NCBI GenBank assembly: GCA_963210315.1
Contig: OY723259.1
Span: 1,612,001-1,676,000 of the forward strand
Source of the DNA: Rhynchopus euleeides
Lineage: Eukaryota > Euglenozoa > Diplonemea > Diplonemida > Diplonemidae
Direction: 5' to 3'
Length of the DNA stretch: 64,000 bases
This document shows positions 1 to 9,371 of this stretch, piece after piece; positions within the stretch are counted from its first letter, which is position 1; every line of letters starts with the position of its first letter. Under the pieces are notes generated by a model, which worked only from the letters and a program-made list of their open reading frames with translations, had not been told where the DNA came from and did no database searches. The translations under genes and the position numbers were made by a program.

Positions 1-1157
1 GCCTGTTCCACTACGCCCAGGCCATCATCGACCAGAGCAACCTGGTCCACTGCACTCCGCACGAGGGGCGCCTGTGCTTCAGCGACATTGGGATGTCTGA
101 GCTGACGCAGCGCGACGCACAGACAGCCGCATGGAAGAACGAGAAGTGGGATGATGTGCTGAACGAGGTGGAGCGCACCCTCCGCAACGAGCCCATCCCC
201 ATGAAGTCGCTGTTGGCTATCTTCAAGGAGCCGGCCAACGCTGCGAAGTACGGTTGTGTCCTCCCGTCCAACCACTCGCTGCGCCAGCTGCTGAAGAAGC
301 AGCCGGACCGGTTCTGCGTGATGCCCGACGCGACGGTGAAGCTGCCCGAGCAGCTGACCCCTGAGGAGCGGGCGGACTGGCAGCAGAAGATTGAGGACAT
401 CGCCAGCAAGAGGGCCCAGCAGCAGCAGCAGAAGGAGCAGAAGGAGCAGCAGCAGGCCCAGCAGGCCCAGCAGCAGCAGCAGCAGCAGCAGCTGGCGGTG
501 CGCGCGCCCAGCAGCCACGGGTCCCCCGAGCTCCGCCAGACGCAATGGACAGGCAACGTCGCCTCCCCGTCGACGCACAGCGCCCCGATTGTCGTGGAGT
601 CGCAGATGAGCGACTACAGCCCACAGAGCCAGTGCAGCAGGTACCTCTCCCCGGAGACGGGTTACCACCGCTACCAGCCGATGCAGCAGCAGCAACAGCA
701 GCAGCAGCAGCCGGCGAGGCAGTCGCCGCAGATGATGGCTATGGCTGGGAGCCCCCCGACGATTCCGCAGTCCAACATGCAGATTCAGAACAGCCACGCA
801 GGGTCGCCACTGCTGAATGCTGCCGGGTTCAGCAGCAACCTGTCGAACCAGGTGAACCTGCAGCTGCAGCAGAGCCTGCGCGAGGGGTACGAGCCGAGCA
901 TTAACTCGTCTGCAAGCCAGCCCGCGTCCTTCGCATCCACCCCCCAGCTGGGCCACCTCTGCCTGGAGCAGCCCTTCCGGCACAACGGCCTTCACTTCCA
1001 CACCGGCGGCATGCAGAACGGCGCACAGCACATGATGCCGCAGGACAGCTTCCCGGCATTCAACCTGGTGACGAAGGTGCCTCCGTCCTCCGGCTATCTC
1101 GCACAGCAGTCCATGCAGCCCCAGCTTGCAAACCTCAACCAGTTCGCACAGGCGTGA
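1..1157 (+). CDS. Glutamine-rich protein, 5'-truncated by the window edge
   Basis: The frame is open from the first complete codon (base 3) to a TGA at 1155-1157, so the start lies upstream of the window. An internal ATG at 93 is possible, but the 30 codons before it look equally protein-like. Residues encoded by about 90-400 form a compact charged region with a block of basic and hydrophobic residues (around 205-330) that could be a small helical domain. The rest is low complexity: polyglutamine at about 415-490 and 675-710, then Q/S/P/N-rich sequence typical of transcriptional or RNA-binding regulators. I do not recognise the family. No introns are visible inside the window. A function in gene regulation is only inferred from the Q-rich composition. 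Confidence 0.75.
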   Translation, partial: LFHYAQAIIDQSNLVHCTPHEGRLCFSDIGMSELTQRDAQTAAWKNEKWDDVLNEVERTLRNEPIPMKSLLAIFKEPANAAKYGCVLPSNHSLRQLLKKQPDRFCVMPDATVKLPEQLTPEERADWQQKIEDIASKRAQQQQQKEQKEQQQAQQAQQQQQQQQLAVRAPSSHGSPELRQTQWTGNVASPSTHSAPIVVESQMSDYSPQSQCSRYLSPETGYHRYQPMQQQQQQQQQPARQSPQMMAMAGSPPTIPQSNMQIQNSHAGSPLLNAAGFSSNLSNQVNLQLQQSLREGYEPSINSSASQPASFASTPQLGHLCLEQPFRHNGLHFHTGGMQNGAQHMMPQDSFPAFNLVTKVPPSSGYLAQQSMQPQLANLNQFAQA

Positions 1158-1575
1158 TGGAGGTTGGGAGCTGGGGGGGGAAAGCGAGGATGAGTACCTC
1201 CGCTGTTTTTTTGCTGTTTTCTGTCTTTCTGTTGGCAGAAAATTCGACCCCCGCCCCCCCCCCGCTCACCCTTCATTCCCCCCTCAATTTTTTTACACAA
1301 AGAAAACTGGCGGGGGTGGGTGGGTGGGTGGGGGGTGGGGAGAATGATCACCTTTCCCTTTCTTTGCCCTACACACTTCAAAGAAAGGCATGGCTGATGT
1401 CGCACAGCAGGTGTGTATCAGCGGCAAGCCAGATGTTATGCCGAGAGGATGCCTCACCGAAGCAACGCGCGCGCCCCCTCCCACCCTGGCTTGCGTTGTG
1501 CGAGTTGTGCCAATGTGTGAAAAACCGCATCAATAAGAGAGTGTACCTCCGTTGCTAAATGCTCCAACAGTATAA
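1158..1575. other. 3' flank of the Q-rich gene, no gene seen
   Basis: Non-coding sequence with G and C homopolymers directly after the stop codon. It probably holds the 3' UTR of the Q-rich gene. No convincing ORF, RNA or polyadenylation signal was recognised. Confidence 0.5.
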
Positions 1576-1577
1576 TA

Positions 1578-1906
1578 CCGTATACGTAAATATTTTGGAA
1601 CGTAAATATTATGGAACGTAAATATTTTGGAACGCTGGTGGGTTGGCGTTCCAGATTTTTTTCGTTCCATAATATTTACAGGGCTTTCTGCGACTCGGGG
1701 ACTTGGACCAGGTGATCGGACGGCATACAGAGTCCCTGACGGGACCTACTCGTGCACTTTTCGCGCGATTCCTGACGCAAGCCGTCCTCACCACCGAGTC
1801 CCCAACTGGCCCTGTAAATATTATGGAACGTAAATATTATGGAACGGACCGGCCAAAAATGGGCCCGTTCCATAATATTTACGTTCCATAATATTTACGT
1901 ATACGG
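1578..1906. mobile_element. 329-bp MITE with TA target duplication
   Basis: The ends are inverted repeats beginning CCGTATACGTAAATATT, with TA on both outer sides (1576-1577 and 1907-1908). Each arm contains repeats of a TAAATATTWTGGAACG unit. The arms are inverted again inside the element (about 1654-1680 and 1814-1845) around a 130-bp core that begins CAGGG, ends CCCTG and is itself flanked by TA. This suggests one small TA-target element inserted in another. There is no coding capacity, so it is a non-autonomous Tc1/mariner-like element by structure only. Confidence 0.8.
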
Positions 1907-1908
1907 TA

Positions 1909-3636
1909 TGCACTTCACATCTGTTCCATGTGTTCTGTGTGCGGGTGGGTGGGGAGTGGGGACGGAGCCAGGGCTTGAAGGGGGATTTGCCTCTCAATCT
2001 CCGTCTCCACCCCCCTAGCCCCCAGCGGTGGGGGGGAGGCTGGGGGCTGGGAGTCGAGTGAAGGGGAGGTCAATTCTGGTTGGTTTGGCAAATGTTTTCC
2101 ACTTCACGACCCCAGCCCCACGCCCTCACCAAACCCCACCCCGCACCCCGTGGTGCAGAGAGTGCTTAATACAGAAAAGAAAGCAAATGAGAAGAAGAAG
2201 AAACTTTTAAAAAAAACCATGAAATTGAAAGTCACACAGCGACACTCTATCCCACTGATTTTTTTGGAGGGTGAATGAAAGAATACCACATCAGATCGAC
2301 GGGGAAGGGTGGGGGGTAAATCGTAAAGGCAGTGGGGATACCTGGTGGAAAAATCGGATCAATCTTCCCCCGTGGGGAGGGTTGGTCCGTTTTTCGTCGC
2401 TCTGATTCGCGCAGGTCGTAGCAGTGGGGCCTGATCGACACTGGCGCAGTTTGACCAGAGCGTTTGATGGAAAAAAAACCCAATGGGGAAGAGTGAAAAT
2501 CTAAGAACGGGGAGGGTTGAGGCTGGGGGGAGGGGGGAGAGGGGTTGCGGGGCGCTATGTGTGTTGGTCCTCCCGCAGACCACCGTGCCAAATCCCCACC
2601 CCACCCCGCCTCCCTTCACCTATCAGCCCCCCCCCCCCCATCAGACCAAAAAAAAAGTGAACTAACCAATTTCCCTGTGCCGCTTTTTTCTGGCACAGGA
2701 AACCCTTCTCAGATTTGATTATAGCTGTGTTGCTCCTCCTTCGTTCCCCGTTTGATCCTGATCGTCGATCCCCACGTGCATCCCCCCCCCGTGACCCTCC
2801 TGACCCCGCACAGCGGATCCTCTGTCTGAGGAGCGCGGATGACCCCTCCCCCACCACCGCCCCCCCCCCCCCCCCGTCCTTTTTGTTTTGTCCACATCGC
2901 CATGGTTCATCGGCCATGCAAATCATGCCAAAAGTTAAACGTGTCAAATGAAGGTGGAACGGTGGGGTGGGTTGGGGGTGTGTGCGGCCAACCCCTGTCC
3001 TCTTTTTTTTACCTTTCCTCCCCCCCCCCCCCCGTCTTCTCCCTTTTACCCTTCACTGCCTATCCCACCATCACCACCCCACCACCACCACAACTCCTCT
3101 CCCTCCCCCACCTGAAAGGGTGGGTGTCCCCATCTCCTACGTCCGCAACGTTGCTTGCTCATACCATGGCCACCCTCCCCGCTCCGACGCACGCTTTGTT
3201 CCCACCCCCTGCCGCTTTCGTCTCCCGTCCGCCTCCCCCCGTCCCAATTGAGATGGCTTCTGGCGCCATCGTCGTGCTCATTCGGCAGTGTGCAGTCAAA
3301 CCGACAGACCTCACACACCCCGCCCCACCCACGCAAAAGCCTTTTTTTTGTTTTACTGTTGCAGAGCAGATACCGATCGGAGAGGCACACTCTTCTTTTC
3401 TTCAGTTGATGCGGAAGTCTATACCAGCCACCCCCCCCCTACCCCACCCCGCCACCCCCTACCCTTCTCTTGTTTCTTTCTCCCTTTCCCCGAATTTTCA
3501 TGGCAATGCCCGGAACAGTGATGAGTCTTGCGCGGTCTGTGTAATGGGCTTAACCGCTCGCAGCATGAGGTCCGCGTTGCATCCGTGCCAAACATGTGAC
3601 AAGCCAAAACATGAAGGGGCGTGTATTTTTTTTTAC
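1909..3636. other. Gene-poor, homopolymer-rich intergenic DNA
   Basis: Many poly-C, poly-G and poly-T runs. ORFs here are proline, glycine or serine low-complexity frames through homopolymers and show no domain or plausible codon use. No gene is called. Confidence 0.5.
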
Positions 3637-3945
3637 TAGTTACGAGCGACGAAGCGTAGCGAAGTCGCGAAGTAACGAAGGAAATCGTACGACTGAAGCT
3701 TTGGATTAGCACCTCATGCCACTTCACAGGGCCTCTACACAGCCTTGAGACAGCAAGTGTGCGCTCAACACTCACACGAAATCAATATGCCAGGCAAGAA
3801 GGGGAAGGCAAAGATACCTCTCTCAACAAGGAGCCAGAAGTCCGAGTCCAAGAAGTCTGCGCTCAACAAAAAGTAGTCCGGAACTGTTCTCCCACAGTTG
3901 CTGGACAGGGTGTCTATAATAAAGCGAAAGGAGTACGATTTTGTT
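3637..3945 (+). ncRNA. Copy 1 of a dispersed family, possibly structured RNA
   Basis: Shares an ordered set of blocks with 17917-18135 and, less completely, with 18992-19137: ACTAGTTACGAGCGACGAA, then ATCGTACGACTGAAGCTT, GGATTAGCACCT, CAGCCTTGAGA, a short hairpin followed by GCTGGACAGGG, and AAAGCGAAAGGAGTACGATTTT. The hairpin here is AACTGT/ACAGTT at 3882-3899. Its sequence differs between copies while pairing is kept. The 3' block ends in a T run, as a Pol III terminator would. It could instead be a SINE-like repeat. Confidence 0.4.
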
Positions 3946-5655
3946 AGTGTAGAATCTTTCAGCTGCGCCTTATCTTTTCGACGGGCCTCTTCATTACCCA
4001 CACACCCGCCCCCATGAACATTGCAATCATCCCCGCCCCGGCATCACTTTTCGAGCCGCAAAGTTCCTCGGAGGTAGGAAATCTTCATCTGGATGGGGTT
4101 GGGGGCGGGGGGGGTGTTTGCATAAGACGCATGCTCTGCCCTTCTTCCTCGATGCCTCCTTGTTGCAGTCATTTATTGTACCCGTATTCCCCCGCGCACT
4201 CCTGCAGAGATATCACCCGCGCAGACACATGCATGTTGTGCAAACCGAGCCTTGGAAAGGCCAGCAGACCGAGCCGTTCAACATCATGGGTACCCATCCT
4301 GATGGGGTGGGTTGAGTGCCAACCAACCTGTGAATGGTTTGGTTAATTTGCTCCTTTGGATTCTTTTTGGCCCCACACAAGACTGCAAGGCATTCTGCCC
4401 CCGCCCCCTCACACTCCAGATTTTTTATACATTATTGGCCTCCTACTGCCCTTCTTCCTTTTCCCCCTTCATCTCTCTTTTTACATTTTTGTTTGTGCAG
4501 AAAAAAAACTCACAAAATTAAGGGGTAGGTGGCTAAGTCGCACTTCTGCTCCAGAAACAGTGCGCTTAGCTGCTGCCCCCCCCCCCCCTCCCCTCTCGAG
4601 AGATGGGAAAAGAAACTGTGAAGAATGCGATTTTTATCTTCTGCCGCACTCCCACACACCCCCCCCCCCCCACTCCACACCCCACCACCGACGGCTCTGC
4701 AATATGGCATTGATCTTGGTCAGCAAAGGCGGCAACGAGCAGCGCGTGTTCTCAGCAGCGGGTAATAGGAAATTTTCGCTCATCAGGTTTGCCCAAGGGG
4801 GTGTGTGGGAGGGGAGCTGCTTCCGAGCAGCTTATCGAAAATCCCCTAAATGCCAGCGTTCAAATTAGACAACCACCGGAGGGCGGTCGTCGAGCGTGCG
4901 AGCAACCCCGCATTCTGATCTGCTTCACCGCACTTGTCTAGCGATCCGAACTCTCAAAAAAGCAAGATAAAAAAAATAGCAGCAGCACTAACAACAACAC
5001 CAAAATAAAGAAAGTTGCGACGTGAGTGTTCGGAAGATGCGACAGTGAGATGCCATGGGCTCCTATGGGCGACAACTGTTCCTGCTGATCCGATTGACGT
5101 GGCCCCGTTCCAATCAATAAGAGAACTTTGCAGAATTTGCTCAGGGCCGCCCTTGCTGATTCGGGAAGGGGTACTGGTGTCATATCAGAAACTGCAAAGC
5201 CTGTCATTAATGATTTCTCTCTCTTTCTCTCTCTCCAGGCCCTCATCAGAGCGTCTCTTTTTATTTGCCCTCTCTTTCTCTTTCTCTCCACCCCCAACCT
5301 CTCTTTCTCGTGTGCTGAAAGTGTGAATATCCCCTGAATGAATATTCACACTCATCCCCCCCCTGCCCTTTTCTCGTTTTTTTTGCTTGTCCCAATCCAG
5401 ACCCCACACACCCAGCCCCATCCCACCAGCACTTAGCCCGCACACTAATGCGCAAAAAAGAGTGTTTCGTGTAGTGTGAGATGGTGGTGGCGGCCGAAGA
5501 GCACGGACAAAATAAACTCCCATCGGGTATTATTTTTTGTGTTCTTTGATTGTCACAGCAGAAAACAAAATGTGCTCACAAAATGACAAAATGACCTTCT
5601 TTTTGGCTCGCGGGACACCAATTTTCGCAGCTTGAATGCCAAAAAAAAAGTATGC
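3946..5655. other. Intergenic DNA, no gene recognised
   Basis: Low-complexity C-rich and T-rich stretches, including CT-rich sequence at 5215-5300. The ORFs present lack recognisable domains and run through homopolymers. Confidence 0.5.
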
Positions 5656-5663
5656 CTTGTGTG

Positions 5664-6541
5664 CAGGCTTGCTCCTAACATGGAATACGGAATACACTCT
5701 CCGAAATTTCCCGATTTTTTTCTAAGGATTTTTAGGAGGGGAAATTTTTTTTTCTAAGGATTTTCCTTAGGAAACTTTTTCCGAGGGGGGATGAGGATGA
5801 GTCCTCCAGACACCCGCCCCTCTTCTGTTTCTTCCCGGCACCCAAAACACCGGTGTTCTTTCCAGCCAAGACCCAGATGTTCACTACCGTGGCCTCCGGC
5901 GGCTGGGGGGCTCTGCCCCCCAGACCCCCCTGTGGCTTGTGCCTGTCTTGTCACCAAGTCCTGACGCGTATGCCACTATGGCATGTCAAGAAGGGGTGTC
6001 GTTGGAAAAACCGGTCCCGAAACCCATTTTTTGCTTTCATCTGGCAGCTGATGATGGCGGAATCACTGGACACAGGAGAGATGAGCCGTGGACGCCGGAT
6101 ACCCCATCTAGCGAGTCGAACCAGTGGGAACTGTCAGGTGGCGCCGACCCTATAGGAGGTCATCAAGCCGCGCAGCGCCTCATGCTGTTGAGGCAACCAT
6201 CGCATGTATCGGTCGTACGCGCCTTACATTGCAATGACAATAAGGCGGTCATTGCCGACATTGTGTTTGGCCGAGGATGGCGAGCTACCGGACCTGGGGC
6301 TGCCAGTGGTGGTCTCGATCGAGGAGGCCTTCACCATGCGGTTCCGGTCGCGGCAGTCGTGCCGAAACGAGCGCCCATGAGTGATTTGTGACAGAATTTT
6401 CCAAGGCGGTGCACTGCGTGAGGTTGTGGGACTGGCACAGGGAACTGCTGGGTCCGAAATCCAAGGCAAAAATCCTTAGAAAAAAGCAGGAATACATTTC
6501 CGGGATTTTGGCTATTTTTCAAGGAATACGGAGCAAGCCTG
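5664..6541. mobile_element. Non-autonomous transposon, CAGGC termini, 8-bp TSD
   Basis: TIRs CAGGCTTGCTCC (5664-5675) and its reverse complement (6530-6541) are flanked by the perfect 8-bp direct repeat CTTGTGTG (5656-5663 and 6542-6549). Subterminal DNA repeats TTTTTTCTAAGGATTTTT-like motifs in inverted orientation. The interior (5876-6130) is related to the interior of the element at 19392-20255, including the GC hairpin core ACTACCGTGGCCTCCGGCGG. An 8-bp TSD and CAGG start fit hAT elements. No transposase is encoded. Confidence 0.85.
5878..5935 (+). repeat. GC hairpin core repeat, copy 1
   Basis: The block ACTACCGTGGCCTCCGGCGG is followed by a hairpin CTGGGGGGC/GCCCCCCAG with a short loop and then ACCCCCC. 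Further copies lie near 19699, 19876, 26500 (minus), 26695 (minus), 40290 (minus) and 40455 (minus), all inside CAGGC-type transposons. Confidence 0.7.
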
Positions 6542-6549
6542 CTTGTGTG

Positions 6550-6980
6550 TGCAGATCTGACCCTCTTCTTCTTTTGTTTTCTGCTGGATGGTTCGTTTTG
6601 CCGCCCGCCATCTCACCGGCAGGCCCCACTCCCACCAGCATCGTTCGAACCAATGCTGTGTGAGAAGAGGTATTTAGAAAAAAAATGCAGATCATCCAGA
6701 ATCACCCAGACAGCCGTCACTGTGAGTGATGCCCAGATACGATCTGGCCATCCTCCAGAGACAGGCATCAAAAGGGTTAAGAGGGACAGGCTATCCCATT
6801 TACACGTGGACTGTTTCAGGTCAGAGTGAAGGCATATGGTGCCCGGCCCCGGTACTTTCCAACCCCCCCCCCCCCTCCCCCCCTTTGAGTGGGGGAGGTG
6901 GTATTTTAATTTCCCGTGCGATTCGTTTTTTTTGCTGTTGATGCTGTTCTGGTTTTCCCCCTTCCCCCCCCTAGGCTGCA
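6550..6980. other. Intergenic spacer between two small transposons
   Basis: No ORF with plausible coding character. Contains C/T homopolymers around 6860-6890 and 6915-6970. Confidence 0.45.
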
Positions 6981-6982
6981 CT

Positions 6983-7380
6983 ATACGTATAATACGCTAT
7001 ACGTATAATACGTATAATACGTATTATACGCTCCAGATTTTCACCCCATTTTTGCATACACCGTACAGAGTGGCTGTCCGTGGCTGGACTTGGAGTGTGA
7101 CCTTGATATTCTTGTTGAGTGTGACTCTCACTGCATCCCCCAGTCAGCTGAAGTGCATGTGGGTGTGTAACGATATCAGGTGAGAAGCGCAACCGCACCG
7201 ACAAGGCGTGGGACGCTGTCGAAGTGCTGACGAACGACGCCACGAACCCAAAGTCCGGTGTGAGTCGCATCGTGGATGCCTGTGCAGTATTGCCTGAACG
7301 TATAATACGTATTTTAACGTATAATACGCTCAACGTATAATACGTATAATACGTTATACGCTGGGGGGGTGGAACGTATA
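6983..7380. mobile_element. MITE-like element with ACGTATAATACGT arrays at both ends
   Basis: Both ends carry inverted arrays of a self-complementary ATACGTATAATACGT-type motif (6983-7031 and 7298-7380) around about 270 bp of unrelated DNA. The outermost sequences mirror each other (GCACTATACGT on the left, ACGTATAGCAC on the right). This fits a TA-target MITE whose subterminal repeats expanded. No coding capacity. Confidence 0.65.
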
Positions 7381-7440
7381 GCACAGCCTAGTTCCCCCCC
7401 CCCCCCCCTCTCTCTCTCTTTTCTCTAGCACGCTCTCTTG

Positions 7441-8066
<626 letters not shown>

Positions 8067-9371
8067 ATGTCGGCCGACCTCCCCGCGGTTCCCCTGGGTG
8101 TCGGCTCTGCCGACAGCCAACCGGCCGGCCCACCACCGTTTGTGGTAAACCTCCCGGAATGCCGGGAGTATCGCATCCGGCTTGAGGGTGCGCGCACCGC
8201 CAGGGCCTACACCACCATCATCGAACAGCTGGGGTGGCAGACGGCGACGGTTGCGAGTGTGGACCGCGGAACCGCCCGCATTCTTGCGGAGAGGAAGCCG
8301 CCCCACACCCTCCTCAGGGCAGGGGATGCCACCGCCACCATCGTCGATGTGGCAGAGGAGAGGGCAGAGAAGGAGAGGCAGGTCGCCGAGGAGCGGGCGG
8401 CAAGGGAGAAGGAACGTGAAAAGCAAGAATTGGAAAGAGCGAAGCAGCGGGTCGCCACCCTCACCGCCCTGCAGCTCCCCCCGAAGCTCCGCGACCCCCG
8501 CGAGCAGCCCACCACCCGCGCCACATACTCCAAAACGGAGATGGTGCAGAGGCATGGGGGGAAGCGCAGGGGCGATGCGGTGTGGGAGCAGGCGAAGCTC
8601 GCGTGGCAGAAGTCCCGCACACGCCAGCTGAAAGAGGCGACCACCCACCTCGCACGGCTGCAACCTCCCACCCCCGCGAACACCAACACCATGGATCTCG
8701 ACCCACAGCCGCAAACCTGCGGGGATATCGCGGCACTACACAGCGCTTTGACAGCCAGCAGGGAGGAGGTGGCAGCGCTGCGGGAGTGGAGAGAGGAGGT
8801 GCGGGTCTGGCAAACCCAGCAGGACGCGAAGCAGCACAAGCTAGAGGCCGAGGCTGCCGCGCTGCGTAAGCAGGTAGCAGAGCTGCACAAGAGGGATGAC
8901 GAGGTGCGTGCCTCTCAGGCCCAAGAGATCGCCAGGGGACTCCACCGTGAAGCGGAGGAGGCAGCCAAGCAGAAGTACCTGGACGATTGGCGCAAAAAGG
9001 TGGAGGAATGGCTGGAGGACGCAGAGCAGCGGAGAAAGAGGAGGAGAAAGCCTGCCAAGCGGCTCACGAGCGGCTCGCCGCCCTCGGGAGCCCCGGCAAA
9101 GGATGACTCCTCCTCCTGCTCTGCTGTCGATGAAGACGACGACGCCCCGTCGCCACGCGAAGCAGGGGTCTACGCGGGCTCCCCAAGGGTGGGGAACCCC
9201 CCCCCGCCCCCAGCTGTCGACGTGGCGTCGAGACACATCGCCTCCTTGGGACGACGGACCCAACTGGATTCCCTCGCTACATCCGCACAGACCAGCCCCT
9301 ACGGTGGAAAGTCCCCAAAGGGCCGAGGGAGGGGAAAGGATGCAACGCGGGCAAAAGGGGTGGAGATATAA
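8067..9371 (+). CDS. LINE-1 ORF1, coiled-coil RNA-binding-type protein (434 aa)
   Basis: The start is the ATG at 8067, after an ACACAC-rich leader; the stop is TAA at 9369-9371. Residues of about 20-95 form a small domain beginning PPFVVNLPE that resembles the ORF1 N-terminus of LINE-2. Residues of about 95-330 are a long charged heptad-rich coiled coil (A/E/R/K-rich with regular Leu). The tail is basic and Ser/Pro-rich (KRRRK motif near 325). No zinc knuckle or RRM was seen. ORF1 proteins of LINEs bind element RNA and form RNPs; that role is inferred from position and coiled coil. The last 235 nt overlap the open ORF2 frame, with candidate -1 slippery heptamers C CCA AAG (9314-9320) and G GGA AAG (9332-9338). 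Confidence 0.85.
   Translation: MSADLPAVPLGVGSADSQPAGPPPFVVNLPECREYRIRLEGARTARAYTTIIEQLGWQTATVASVDRGTARILAERKPPHTLLRAGDATATIVDVAEERAEKERQVAEERAAREKEREKQELERAKQRVATLTALQLPPKLRDPREQPTTRATYSKTEMVQRHGGKRRGDAVWEQAKLAWQKSRTRQLKEATTHLARLQPPTPANTNTMDLDPQPQTCGDIAALHSALTASREEVAALREWREEVRVWQTQQDAKQHKLEAEAAALRKQVAELHKRDDEVRASQAQEIARGLHREAEEAAKQKYLDDWRKKVEEWLEDAEQRRKRRRKPAKRLTSGSPPSGAPAKDDSSSCSAVDEDDDAPSPREAGVYAGSPRVGNPPPPPAVDVASRHIASLGRRTQLDSLATSAQTSPYGGKSPKGRGRGKDATRAKGVEI

Noticed and set aside
2839-3639. 266-aa Pro-rich ORF
   Set aside because: Runs through C homopolymers, has no domain and no host-like codon use.
3787-3873. Small basic ORF starting MPGKKGKAK, reminiscent of a histone H2A tail
   Set aside because: Only 28 codons, no histone fold follows, and it lies inside a dispersed repeat whose other copies do not keep the frame.
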